Shown one piece after another: positions 42,601 through 51,572 of a stretch of DNA of 64,000 bases. Within the stretch, counting starts at the first letter, position 1, and the number at the start of each line of letters is the position of its first letter. Position numbers and translations under genes: made by a program. A model generated the notes under the pieces. It was not told the origin of the DNA, made no database searches, and worked only from the letters and a program-made list of their open reading frames with translations. This DNA is from Bremia lactucae (lineage: Eukaryota; Oomycota; Peronosporomycetes; Peronosporales; Peronosporaceae), in contig NC_090611.1 of NCBI RefSeq assembly GCF_004359215.1, positions 1,343,662-1,407,661 of the forward strand, written 5' to 3'.

Positions 42601-44233
42601 AGAGCTTAAAAGAGCGATAGGAACAAAAGAAAAAATATTGGATGCTTTGTTGGATAATTATGTGCCATCGAATGGCAGCGATCTATTTGGAGATGATAGT
42701 AATTCGACTCTTTTTCGTGCATCAAAGAGTGCCCCATCCAGATCGTTCCTAAAGCATGACCCGACTTCATGGACAAGAGCAGCGTCTGGTGACAAAACAC
42801 GGTCTCGTAAGCGCACGTTGAAAAAAAGTGGTCGCAAGACGGAAGAAATGCTCGAGTTGGTTGTGACTCGGATCCAAATGCGTCTGGATTTGTTTGATGA
42901 CGCCGAGACGCAACCGCTTGCGTCACATACGGTCCTGGCACTGGGAGATTTGGAGCTTTTGGATTATATATCAACGTCTCAGATCCGCAAGATTATCTGT
43001 TACTGGAAATCGGCAGCAACGCATCCACGCGAAAGCGGCAGCTCGATGGTACGACTGCAGTTAATAACGGTTCGACCTGGACCGAAGCTGTGCGAGGAGC
43101 ATCGTTTAAAGGCTAGAATGCTGCCTTTGCGTATTAATTTGGACCAAGAAGTGGTAAAGTTCTTACGACAATTTGTCCCGACTGAAGATCCTCATCGACA
43201 AAGCAATGCTCTGCTTGACGAGACAGACGAAGACGTGACGATGCAAGAGGATGGGAGTGAAATGACGCAGTGGATTCAAGGTCGTGCAATTGCATCAACG
43301 AGAAAGAGTGTGGGTGCGTGGTTTTTTCAGAGTATTGACATTAAACCGTGTAAGATTAAGATTGATTACCGTCCAAACCACGTGAATTATGCGGCCTTGC
43401 GTGCCGGGGATTATATCGAAGTAATTAATCTCTTTGTCCTCGAAGGTATGGAATTGGTCCTTCGGCGGGTTCAAATGAGTGGAATAGACGGATGGGCTGC
43501 TCTCGGTGAAGCAGCGCTCGTGTCGTGGGTGCAGGATATCTCACGCCGTCAGATTCACAAGTGCGTCGCTAGTGTGTCAATGCCTCCGCTACGTCCGTTT
43601 GTCAACATTGGAGCCGGTGCTGCCGATTTGATACTGCTTCCAATGGAGCATTATGGACGGGATCGACGTTTTGTGCGTGGATTAAAACGAGGGGCTTCGA
43701 GTTTTTTGAAATCGGTGACGATTGAGACATTAACGACTGCAAGCAAGGTGGCCCAGGGCACGCAGGCGTTGTTAGAACACGCAGACGACGTTGTTTCGTC
43801 GTCCTCTGCGCTACGTCGCAAGCAGTTAAAATATCGCCAAGCAGGGAGTCGCATTGCCCGGAATTCACGTCGCATGGGCGGTGGTGGTATTCGCAATGCA
43901 CAAGACTCGGGTGGAGGCATTGGCGGTCGCCAGTATTTGACGCAGCAACCTGCAAGCGCCTCGGAAGGTTTTGGTCAAGCGTACGACTCGTTAGCACGCG
44001 AGCTGCACGTGGCAGCAAAGACTATTGTAGCTGTTCCGCTGGTCGAGTATAAGAAGACGGGATCCCAAGGATATGTGCGATCGGTGATCCGTGCTGTACC
44101 CGTGGCAGTGCTGCGTCCGATGATTGGGGCTTCGGAGGCCGTGGCAAAGGCGCTCATCGGTGTGCGCAACGCCGTGGATCCGGAATTAAAAGAGGACATT
44201 GAGAATAAGTTTAAGGATTTTCGGGCAAATTGA
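36695..44233 (+). CDS. ATG2: autophagy-related protein 2 (ATG2), bridge-like lipid transfer protein
   Basis: 2512 residues in one uninterrupted exon. ATG2 carries phospholipid from the ER to the growing phagophore. The N-terminal chorein region (MQFLKQLTDPALKRLYKFVL; GRFLAADELDLDQLNVHLRS; LIEIDDIEIILVPLE) is typical of VPS13/ATG2. The C-terminal ATG2 domain is clear: GAWFFQSIDIKPCKIKIDYR and VNYAALRAGDYIEVINLF (about 2200-2250), LVSWVQDISRRQIHKCVASV, and LILLPMEHYGRDRRFVRGLK with RGASSFLKSVTIETLTTASK (about 2310-2350). The middle includes long Ser/Asp/Glu-rich insertions (about 1380-1880), unlike the compact animal proteins. The length is near that of human ATG2A/B plus those insertions. The single-exon structure over 7.5 kb is notable. 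VPS13 was considered, but the C-terminal motif is ATG2 type. Confidence 0.9.
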   Translation: MQFLKQLTDPALKRLYKFVLKRMIGRFLAADELDLDQLNVHLRSGRLELCDLLLNAEVLNAELCEAQRLPFKVKKGYLGSVRVAISYADIMSESCLIEIDDIEIILVPLEKHETFSRFNKATDEKNKKTQPLNHPHENERYESREPIDKISEESLDFVASWIEQVTSKIKVTVSNICVRLETGEQHKGREVALLCQLEWMQFTDESASEFQSVYGRSSLNEASGVDVSFTNNGQSESMVASRLFGISQKGIKFRGFRMDLHLSSEEQSHEARGKERRRLSYSDMVLHSFLESSSSKQHYIQVKLSHYEALDAPTIDASVFFHSIRIVLQPQYLPELGKIVDAFSADCQKSATNQLKERFSSSTLLQSVCDDKPAWLTARDEDDNDRDTGALNLSLREFQRIEQLLHQYRQTQDELKRKKRHDGNEEVLTEKLEAFLTRKLSAVESIESVGLSDLDIEEDAFFECETGLASSMMPSASLESFSQLNQSMYSSAQFDLDGAEKENKQAGRNQMASSTTAAQNRGARRVQSRLKVHLLQCECIILYDDLPDNDEGDGVDEKTDNEISLSGSRVFRAAHHLRKDLPSVDGLERLVLSLKDVIYSSLVYSQYTSLSATIGKVILMEKTLPRMSLDATEEESAMLSTSVLSFAAASPFSGQKINLSANVSAQVRIDYKPEVEDKAIPKIASLGVRVQLQSVFIEWDMYLLDRAHRLFGIYEEESTDLKRPSALKNESLEFAKTLDVTTECVQVTLRFPMITSDLIRFGVSSKRGLCEDRLVVMLGSLKMASLSPLAVGDDDEIRTPMLPRYRKATLLPWLDEYAASFDKMQVSLLTPEDSNQRSENLEKVVLFTSYSDERLGDGCTIRLRLQNPSREEMKEAIRSKQLLSQDGSENPDVSSMNCSMDEVSGDDNDGGRVGLNGWDLEALGRTEAYEKAAAAASLYSVEINLHRATAVLLKSSLDRLMVLCDALLMINPIDVDSYNQMFAAAVLRNRLMPSYMSLNLTVDEGTVQLCDYLVLPPAQALQRTNSNSSHVTQSNSSSEPEKVLFKYHFVFETLKVFQVSQWMGQLVSRVHVVAQNATFLEECDFLDSVAPILYRTPFGASKAPIVFMGVDIADQTNVMRDMKVDFHLSHVSLRYDVRSKWLFHLLEMVLMDYPVPIIPLDSATMSDDESRELLETMKRDSEYEAVLLAIAPKTVFTKLFVNCYDVLVDYAPVSLTSRTILVFGKINMSSNVVTGAVLQGYKVSVGDLEMFLAPSHAGYGEIDQVLLGNELLPRPNNNFKKKALKFAATYAGSRATLDAEYPSLLIFLETFGFLQLVTMDFVDVFLRVLIPPTALEVAQKNRDKKTSAASAAPELSVELNLGTANIYACYDSFNTLLELLSVWTDQLASKQDLRDSTAYVGLDGKSDSVSVVTNLSPVPASGMRSLGTTASEPSVSSLHSCRSPRLVSEAPSNDNQQSVNVMEQVDKDAFGSGKKIFPGKTVATDTEARLLRTRLDSIQKERKRMVEGLGDQLLVLNENSQSQQMSGSKPVRINELLIENYYAKNGIIDSLGDASAGAFLKEPEPNHNDEQQTADRDNPWFSTDASCSPGVREETTKKPFKEEAVRWLARGGSRTDGGNNETPKSKVPGHDYSLFEPVEDKMPMVEGGTSATPSSGRGSGHCSNNAYEGEEKNETDHFDANHLPMGAFPAASKNWWGMHTRPFEVELSDIQTEETTSSFSHGMDSMDERSGRDVGSDNGVDVNDAKENGVYPSTMSMSICDVGEDEGKEVKLEFDLDSDLQSRLNQMLDFGSNDGHDGDEDRHEFLPDHKQGAISSPRAIPTRQTSFCSTRSQSGAPSSLHATTTMSPPDQPTARWFYDGISLNDGSTPMTGLPSRIYPHHVEIPVGGSATSLSFGKSECEDAIRSIARESAVRKVEATSPVVVQHVLLRNFNICMRFFGGCDWTRDGSEEVRQITLKASNRIVKTSVQELKRAIGTKEKILDALLDNYVPSNGSDLFGDDSNSTLFRASKSAPSRSFLKHDPTSWTRAASGDKTRSRKRTLKKSGRKTEEMLELVVTRIQMRLDLFDDAETQPLASHTVLALGDLELLDYISTSQIRKIICYWKSAATHPRESGSSMVRLQLITVRPGPKLCEEHRLKARMLPLRINLDQEVVKFLRQFVPTEDPHRQSNALLDETDEDVTMQEDGSEMTQWIQGRAIASTRKSVGAWFFQSIDIKPCKIKIDYRPNHVNYAALRAGDYIEVINLFVLEGMELVLRRVQMSGIDGWAALGEAALVSWVQDISRRQIHKCVASVSMPPLRPFVNIGAGAADLILLPMEHYGRDRRFVRGLKRGASSFLKSVTIETLTTASKVAQGTQALLEHADDVVSSSSALRRKQLKYRQAGSRIARNSRRMGGGGIRNAQDSGGGIGGRQYLTQQPASASEGFGQAYDSLARELHVAAKTIVAVPLVEYKKTGSQGYVRSVIRAVPVAVLRPMIGASEAVAKALIGVRNAVDPELKEDIENKFKDFRAN

Positions 44234-44859
44234 GGTGCATGCGGCGATTTGCTGTCGTTTTAAAAATACACAACGTAAGGTTTTGACCGGTGGTATTGCT
44301 GCACTCGGAGACTTTAGATGTTGGCATCGTGGTTGGATTGACTACAGGTCTACGCAGTTGCTAATATTTTGTAAAATGGGACCTTTTCATCGATTCGATG
44401 AATGTCAATCGAAAGTAGTCAGTGCAAAGTAATAAATAAGTCGGTTGTACTGTAAAATCCGTGTCAGCCCCCGCACACCATTTTATACAACAGCAATAAT
44501 TTACAACTGTCAAATCGACAGTGCAGAACCCTCTCATAATAAAGACATGAAAGGAGACATGATTGTCAGTGGCGAAGAATCTTTTTTTGGTTGGCTTCCT
44601 TCCAATTATAAAAAAATCTGATTTTAAAAAGGTAAACGAGATATTTTACGGTAATGGCGGTGGGGCCTAAGGCCACTTGCTCCAAACATCTGTTTTATGG
44701 GTCATACGAAACTCAGGGTGCAAACTCCATTCCCTTCCTCACTTCTTTCCCGTCGTGCATACATATATGCCATTTAGTCCCCACCTGTTTTTGTGTGTCC
44801 AGGACTGACTTCTTTTTATTTCCACGATAAGCGTCGGTAACTGTCCATTTTAGATAGCG
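44234..44859. other. intergenic, no gene recognised
   Basis: About 620 bases with short frames only. Because the next protein begins without a signal peptide, an upstream exon could be hidden here; a TTTTAG sits just before its ATG (about 44849-44853). Confidence 0.4.
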
Positions 44860-46332
44860 ATGAGGACGGTCGCAGCCATATCTACCGACGATTTGGTCAA
44901 CAGTCTTCTCGACTCGGTCACGTCGGGATCGTCGTCCAAGCACTCGTCGGATGCGACGTTGTCCACGTCCACGATGCCGTCAGTCGCTTCCGCATGGAAC
45001 ACCGAGTCGCCGATTCACAGCTCTTCCTCTTCGACTCAAAATGACGTCGAAGTGCCTGACTCAGTCGACGCGATCAGGCCTGCGGTTTCTCCTGCTCCCA
45101 CTGGCGCCGATTCGTCTTCCAAAAATTCCACGAATATCGTGCTAGACCAAAGCGACGGTGGAGACTTAAGCGCCGGTCTGTACGTGGTAATCGTACTTGG
45201 CATCTTGGCGCTCGTGCTTGCCGCGGTGTTGTTTTATCGATCACGCCAGCGACATGCACGGAAAGACATTGAATTGGCCGATTCTCCAACAGTCGGTGCG
45301 GCGCATATAACCGTGCCTTCAGATCGAGGCTTTAAGCGGGAACGGGAGTTGGGAATGCCTGAAATGTCTATTGAGCTGACGCCAGGCGATTTAGGTAGGT
45401 CCAAAGGCTTTGACACGAGTTACGTAAGCTCCACGAGGTCGAGTAATACCGCTCAACAGTACAATCTCAGCCTCGCAAGCAATGGCGACGGGAGTGTCTT
45501 TAATACCAAAGGCGGCGTGAGTCCCACGGGGAGTCATCGCAAGGTCACGAGCTACTCGTATCAATACAGCGAGTCTGAGGACAGTGGCAACCCTCACGTT
45601 GCTTCAGCGGGGAGCACGACCTTCCATTTAACAGGCTTAATTGGCTCCGGCGCCGCCGTGAGTGGCCGTGGACGGAATAACATATCGCGAAGTCGAAAAC
45701 TTTCGGCGCCGGATGAATACGCTGAATTAACCACAGCGACGAATGCCCAGGGACAGATTCAAATGCATGAATCGTATTCGTCCCCGCATGAAACTCGCAC
45801 GGATTTGACCCAGAGCTCTTCGAGTTCAAATGAATTGGATATTAGCATGGGACCCGATGACGACAATCACAGTTTCTTGGGTCCATTACCGACACATGGT
45901 CCCCCTGCAATCGCAATAAAACATGCCAATCTTCGTGCGTCCGATGAGAGTATGGGTCCAGACTCGCCCATTACGAAACGGGGAAAACACCCGAACCTTA
46001 TGTACGACACGGTGCCGTTTTCAACGGGCAACCCATTAGCAACGTCACAGAGCTCAATGGAAAATTTTCACGATCGGTCCAGTACGTCCGTCTTATCAGC
46101 CTCGTCCGTCTCGTCGATTTCAAACCGGGACAGCATGGCTACGGCTGTAAGTCGGTCGGCGTATGTCGCATCGGTGCCGTTGCTCCAGCATCCAAGCACT
46201 TACTATGGCGAAGATTTGTCCTCGGAGCGTGCGTCGACTGAATCCACTGATAGTGCCAATACGACGCGCTCGGGGTCGCTTATTGCATTGGATCTTAAAG
46301 CCAAGGGCAGTTGCAGCGAGATCGCCATTTAA
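44860..46332 (+). CDS. Ser/Thr-rich single-pass membrane protein, unknown function
   Basis: 490 residues from ATG 44860. A Ser/Thr/Pro-rich N-terminal region (residues ~15-105; likely heavily O-glycosylated if extracellular) precedes one strong membrane helix, GLYVVIVLGILALVLAAVLF (about 107-127), then basic residues RSRQRHARK. A long Ser-rich, low-complexity, presumably cytosolic tail ends in GSCSEIAI. The basic residues after the helix favour N-out topology. No signal peptide is seen, so either it is inserted by the helix itself or a first exon lies upstream. No enzymatic domain. The layout (Ser/Thr stalk, single helix, disordered tail) recalls wall-stress sensors such as fungal Wsc/Mid2 proteins; this is analogy only. 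Confidence 0.75.
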   Translation: MRTVAAISTDDLVNSLLDSVTSGSSSKHSSDATLSTSTMPSVASAWNTESPIHSSSSSTQNDVEVPDSVDAIRPAVSPAPTGADSSSKNSTNIVLDQSDGGDLSAGLYVVIVLGILALVLAAVLFYRSRQRHARKDIELADSPTVGAAHITVPSDRGFKRERELGMPEMSIELTPGDLGRSKGFDTSYVSSTRSSNTAQQYNLSLASNGDGSVFNTKGGVSPTGSHRKVTSYSYQYSESEDSGNPHVASAGSTTFHLTGLIGSGAAVSGRGRNNISRSRKLSAPDEYAELTTATNAQGQIQMHESYSSPHETRTDLTQSSSSSNELDISMGPDDDNHSFLGPLPTHGPPAIAIKHANLRASDESMGPDSPITKRGKHPNLMYDTVPFSTGNPLATSQSSMENFHDRSSTSVLSASSVSSISNRDSMATAVSRSAYVASVPLLQHPSTYYGEDLSSERASTESTDSANTTRSGSLIALDLKAKGSCSEIAI

Positions 46333-46574
46333 TTGTTATGCAAGGAAATGGACGATATACACGTTTTTAGGTGTTGTTAGCTGCGTATGGAGTCGCAACA
46401 TGCGTGGCCTCTTTGTCGAGCAAGTGATCTTTTTTTTTCATGCATAGAGCTTAAAGAACCCGGGCAGTATATCAATTTGCGTCAGAGGGCAGTTTTAAAC
46501 ACAACAATCGCAACTTTTACTTTATTTTTTCATTTTCATCCTTGAAAAGTTGCGGGCTTTTGCAAACATTCTTT

Positions 46575-47255
46575 TTAATTGATGTCAGCAGGACGCAGCG
46601 TCACTTGGCGGCTTTCGTCCGAGTTCTCGGGGTTGTTGTAGTCCACATCCGCAAAGAAATGCGCTTTACGCTGACGCGAGCGACGCAAGTGGCCAGGCTG
46701 GAGATAGTACTGATCCGGTTCGTCCGGTTGCAGGGCCAGACTTCCCACATTGTAGCCACGCGAGCGGTAAAGTGTCTTATTGGGATAGTACGGCACATTC
46801 GGTCCCAGATGGTTGGCATAGGGTGTGTCCGTGTGATCAACAGTTTCATGTTTTTCCCAATTCTCCGGAAGCTGACGGCCCTCCCCGGGCACCGAGTCCG
46901 TCACGTGATGCATCCATAAGTGCCACGGAGGCGGGATAAGCGTGCCTTCCACTTCATCCCACGAATCCACATTAAATTCCGTCCAGCGGTGCTGTCCGTA
47001 CACTTCAGTAGGGTCTTCGTAGTACTTATATCCATTTTCATCTTTCCCGACAAGGCGTCCGAACTTGACGTCACCAGGATTGTAGAGTTTCCACAATGTT
47101 CCCTTCCAACCGTAACGCTTTTTTGCCTCCAAATACTTTTCAAACACCGTGAAGAACGAACGCGTCTGCCTTTTTTTCGTGAACTCGGGCAGCTGGCGCT
47201 GAATTAAACGCCCACCAAAGGCGAGCGTTGATTGCCGACCATAAGACAAGGCCAT
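46575..47255 (-). CDS. NDUFA12: NADH dehydrogenase (complex I) subunit NDUFA12/B17.2
   Basis: 226 residues, single exon, ATG at 47255. The accessory subunit of mitochondrial complex I. The NDUFA12 core is seen at about residues 50-120: GRLVGKDENGYKYYEDPTEV, YGQHRWTEFNVDSWDEVEG, TLIPPPWHLWMHHVTDSVPG. An N-terminal Arg-rich stretch can serve as a mitochondrial presequence, and there is a C-terminal extension of about 100 residues ending in TLRPADIN, longer than in animals (about 145 residues in total). The paralogous assembly factor NDUFAF2 was considered but lacks this level of match to the EVEGTLIPPPWH segment. Confidence 0.92.
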   Translation of the reverse strand: MALSYGRQSTLAFGGRLIQRQLPEFTKKRQTRSFFTVFEKYLEAKKRYGWKGTLWKLYNPGDVKFGRLVGKDENGYKYYEDPTEVYGQHRWTEFNVDSWDEVEGTLIPPPWHLWMHHVTDSVPGEGRQLPENWEKHETVDHTDTPYANHLGPNVPYYPNKTLYRSRGYNVGSLALQPDEPDQYYLQPGHLRRSRQRKAHFFADVDYNNPENSDESRQVTLRPADIN

Positions 47256-47489
47256 GACGCTGTTGTCGGTTCAGAGCCGCAAATTATGGGCCAACATTGA
47301 ATTCATTTAATTGCGATTTCAGAGCAAAAACCCACTTATAGACTTCAAACGGACTATTTTTTTTGTTACGCACATTAACATTATAATATTGTAGCCCAAT
47401 TTGTCATCCGCTCCCTTCTCTTGCCCATTATATTCAGCTCTGTGGACTCCTGTGTGCCACACGGCTTAAAGCTGTAGCATTATCGTGAC

Positions 47490-48527
47490 ATGGAATATTC
47501 CGAGGACGTGAAGCTGCTTACGCACGTCGAGCAACAACTATGCGCGCCATTCGCAGGCAGCAATACTCGCATTTCGAACACTGATATCTGCGAACTATGG
47601 AAATTAGTCTCTGACGTAGTCTTTTCTCCATTATGGCTGCGCATTCGAGCAGCGGGATTGCTTCACGCATGCTGCAACATGGAAAAACCATACCTAGATG
47701 GAGTTATAAGAACAGATGCAAAAGGAGTGCAAAAACTTCGTGCAATCGTGAGCTCCACTTGCCAGGCAGTGGAGGAGCTCGACGCCACTAACACGAAACA
47801 AGCCGAGCAGCTCTTTACGTGGTTTGGATTCCTTGAAATAGTGATGATGGCTACACACAGCGACGTCTTCGCCCATGTCAATCGAAATAGCATGTATGCA
47901 AGCATGCTAACCAAAATGCTGCGGCTATTGTCGGCCTGCTCCACTAAAGTCTTCGCGGCAACGGTAATGTGTTTAGGACTCTTTCATGATCATGAGAAAA
48001 AATGTGAACGCTCTGTGCTGGTACAAGAGGTGTTAAGAGATATGAAGGACGGCCGAGAGCTCGTTAGTGGAGCACTGCTGCACGTCATCAATTCGTGTGG
48101 ATGTCCATGCCCGACAGAGAGGACTGTGCACTTGTGGAATGCTTTACAGGTTTGGATATTCGACGTGCCAAATGTATTTATGTGCTCAAGTATGTATTGG
48201 TTGTAGTTGTTTGAAGACATTCTGGCGGATAAGATAGCTTCAATGTTGGTTTTTGTAAACGATTTCAAGATACTTATTGATCTTATAATTCGGGAGTGCG
48301 CCGATCTTCCGCAAAAAGATATTACGCGACTCCATTATTTGGAGGTACTAGAACAGGCACTCCAATCGCAGCTGTTTCCGATGACACAAATGTATCGAAA
48401 ACGAGAGCTGTGTGAATTGTTAGAGTCGCTACTGGACGCTGGAGCTCAAGATGATTCCTTTATGCCGAAGGCAGTCATTGACAAGATTAAGCAGATTCTC
48501 GTTACATATATCGATCTGCTTGATTGA
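47490..48527 (+). CDS. SPIN90/Ldb17-like leucine-rich domain protein
   Basis: Two exons, 47490-48149 and 48207-48527, joined across a 57-base GT-AG intron with frame kept; 326 residues. All-helical armadillo-like fold. The C-terminal segment DFKILIDLIIRECADLPQKD and LHYLEVLEQALQSQL, with the following MTQMYRKRELCELLESLLDA, matches the leucine-rich domain of SPIN90 (NCKIPSD) and fungal Ldb17. Those proteins activate Arp2/3 complex to start linear actin filaments and act in endocytosis (family knowledge). There is no SH3 or Pro-rich region here, so it is a bare domain version. Function is inferred from the family. Confidence 0.8.
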
Positions 48528-49079
48528 AGGGGCATGACGACGGAACTTGTGTTTAGAGGTGTTTTTGTATTTCATGTGTATTTCATTATTGTATTCTCTT
48601 ATTATGTGTAATTGAACACCATTAAGCGTGTGCACCGATCCTTTTCTTGAAAATTGTTGGAAAGGCGTTTGAAGAAGAAGGCAAAAAGTGAAGTGAATAT
48701 CTTCGTAGTTCTTTGTTGCTGTAACAGAGTGTTCCGTTACATAATTTTTTTTTTCTTTAAGAGAAATAATAAATATTATTTTCTGTCAGTGGGAATAAAC
48801 AGAGAAGTACAAAATTATTATCTTTTATTATTTTTGACTTAATAGTTCCAATATTACCAAATTGGTAATATTAACGCAACAAAACATCACAGCTCAATTG
48901 ATTGGTTGATTTAGGTTGGAACCGACCCCGCCAATCGTCACACGACACGATAGTGCGGTGCGCAAGTAGGGGCCATACATAGTTAGATATTAATATCATA
49001 AATTCGGTAGTAGATAGAAGATCGTAGGAATTGATAAATTAATACAGTTTTGTTTTTCTCTCTATATATATACCAAATA
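48528..49079. other. intergenic, AT-rich, with a palindrome and flank of the MULE repeat
   Basis: No gene. Contains the 23-base palindrome at 48850-48872. A segment at about 48882-48950 (AACATCACAGCTCAATT, then CCCCGCCAATCGTCA) recurs in similar form at about 53625-53690. The right part becomes (TA)n-rich. Confidence 0.6.
48850..48872. repeat. near-perfect palindrome, 11-bp arms
   Basis: Arms AATATTACCAA at 48850-48860 and its exact complement at 48862-48872 with one base between. It sits just outside the MULE-derived region and may be a terminal or target structure, or chance in AT-rich DNA. Confidence 0.7.
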
Positions 49080-50029
49080 TGTAAAAAATAAAAAAATAAA
49101 TAATAAATTAAATATATATACCAAATAATTAAAATATATATATACCAAAAAAAATTTAATAAATAAAAAAATTGTACGCATGTATAGTATACGTACGAGT
49201 ATACACAAGCTTGGGGTCATGAAGAGATATGCTACACTTGATCTTAGCCATGAGGCAGAAAAGGTATAATGAAGAGATATGGATTGAAGGCGTTGGTATT
49301 CATAGAAATTTGTCATAAGCATACGACGGAGTTTTAGCGTGCTTCAATCTAGTCACGTAATCAATAAACTTTCGAGTAGATGTAGAATCTGTAAGACTGT
49401 TCCATTTACGTTTTTTGCTGTTCAGACGACATTTGACACATATCCTGTTCTAATTATTGTATGACCTTTAATGCTGCAATATGTATAATTTTGGCATATT
49501 TCAAAACGTTGATGTCCCACCCCCGCTATCTCTTGCTGGCCACACATCAACGATTGTGTTTTGCTGCATATTAATACCGGCGATGGATAGCGACGACGAG
49601 CAACAGCAAGCTAGCAGCTTCTTCGAGATTAGATGTTAAGCTATTAAAAGCGAAATTATTCAAGCAGTTATTAAATGCAATCGAAATTGCAACCGTCCTT
49701 TCGTGTTGTGTCAAGCAATAAACGGCGCTACAAGGCACTGTGCACGCAACATAGCTGATTCTTTGTTGTGCAGGTTGCATTTTTACATTCATTCAGCCTT
49801 CCGAAAAAGTTTGCAATGCACACCTGTCAAGTATCCGGATCGTCCAAGGCGTCGAGACGATATGAGACTGCGAAACAAATTGCTTTAAACCCTACAATCA
49901 GAGATATGGCCATATCATCTGGCAGAAAGTGACACTCGTGATGATCCAATTTAAGTTAAGGAACGAAGGGATTATCGCCACATATATGAATGCTTTCACG
50001 CTCTCAAGAGGCTGAAGCTTGAGTTATTC

Positions 50030-50856
50030 GGAGCGAAATTAATCAATACAACCTCATTCCATCCTACTTGGATGAGATGAAGATTCGAGGTCATGAATCC
50101 AAGCTTGATGTCGTGGATAACAAATTTAAGCGGCTATGTGTCATTTTTCGGGAAGGGCTTTAAGCATATAAGCCATACAGTGAGCATGCGATATCCGTGG
50201 ATGGAACCTTTTTGAAGACGTCAGTCGGTGAAATTCTCCTTGTAGCGTGCTTTCGAAATGGAAACAACGAGATCCAAATAATCAGAGTTGGGATCGTATC
50301 GGTGGAGAACGAAGATAACTGGACCTAGTTTTAAAGTTCCTACTCTTCCACCTACAACCAGCTCCAGCATTCGCGATATCGGATAGGGACAAGGGACTTA
50401 TGAAAGCTATGCAGACAGCGTTTCCAGACGTCCCACACTTTTTTGCTTTCGCCATTTGATGGAGAAGTTCAACAAGATACACAAGTCCAAGGTCTTAAAG
50501 AATTTGGCGTGAGTATTGGCTCGTTCACGGACAACAGTGGAGTACGAGAAGGTGGTAGCAAATATCGCAAGTGTATACAGCAGTGCGCCAGTGTGGCTTC
50601 TGGAGGTTGGTCGTGAAAAATGGTCACCGGCTTACTCCCCATGCATCCGAAGACAAAACATTGCCGATGGCTTAGAGGTGTCCTTACAAGAGGTGTGTGC
50701 AGCGCTCCATCTATTTTAAAAAAGAGGGCGCACAAGAAGAAGCGGATCCCATCACAACAAGCAACTGAAAGAATTGAAAAGCGCCAAACCATAAAGTGCG
50801 AAATGTGCCACCAATTTGGTCATAATCGTCGAACCTGCCCGAGCAAGGACTCATGA
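50030..50856 (+). pseudogene. MULE transposase remnant, copy A
   Basis: Plus-strand fragments around 50170-50440 read AISVDGTFLKTSVGEILLVA, then CFRNGNNEIQIIRVGIVSVE with NEDNW, and later AFAISDRDKGLMKAMQTAFP. These are the DDE-domain hallmarks of Mutator-like transposases (first and second Asp visible). Stops and frameshifts interrupt. A zinc knuckle, CEMCHQFGHNRRTC, ends the frame at 50856, as in many MULE transposases. No terminal inverted repeats or target-site duplications could be fixed. Confidence 0.75.
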
Positions 50857-51489
50857 TCGTATGCTTCGTTGTCTCTACTACATAGTGAATGGTAATTAGC
50901 ATTCATCCAAAACTGGGTTTTCCTCGCCATATAAACAGAATACATATATTAATATAATGCGAATGATCTAACACAAGTTTGCAGTTTTCATCGTTCTATA
51001 GTAAAGGTAAATAGCAACGCCTTCAACCATATCTTTTTTTCATGATCCCAAGCTTGTATATACTCGTTACATTGAGGTATGGTCTGTCTTGATCTGCAAT
51101 CGCCAAGATGGGCGCCGAGCATTATTAAAAGACGCTCATATGTCAATTAAAACTGACAATGGCTTATCAAAGTCCTTCACAGTCGCTTGAGCGACTAACA
51201 AGTCAGGCTTTTACTCACGCCTCGTGCCATTACGCCCCGAGCACGCATCTGAATTTAAAAATTAATTGGTTCGGAAATTTCAATGGCCGTTTCTTACTGG
51301 TATAGTTTTCATTTATTAATTGTTTTGGTATTTCTTTTATATTTCCAATTTATAATTAATTAGAAGCCACGAATTACAATAAATTATCTAATCATCGTTC
51401 AATCACCTAAAGAAACGCCTATTTAAATAAGTATGAAGTAATCGAGTTTTATTGACAAACATGTAGCTGTTTAATCTTGTGAAAAAAGA

Positions 51490-51572
51490 ATGCAGCACGA
51501 AAGACTCCGCGCTAAACGCGAGATACTCGTACTAGTGGAGCGGCTCAATGACTGCGTAAGTGCTTCAGCACG
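51490..51572 (+). pseudogene. duplicated 5' end of the F-box/zinc-finger gene, cut by an N
   Basis: 83 bases identical to 53974-54056 (start MQHERLRAKREILVLVERLN). Runs into the N at 51573. Probably an assembly product, not a real truncated gene. Confidence 0.8.

Noticed and set aside
36695..44233. Assignment of the large gene as VPS13
   Set aside because: The N-terminus fits both, but the C-terminal FFQSID, DYR and RGLKRGASSF segments match ATG2, and VPS13-specific repeats are not seen.
49062..49322. 86-codon hydrophobic minus-strand frame (repeated at 51565-51816) as a membrane protein
   Set aside because: It is a translation of (TA)n-rich DNA, giving Tyr/Ile/Leu/Phe runs; no start context or family.
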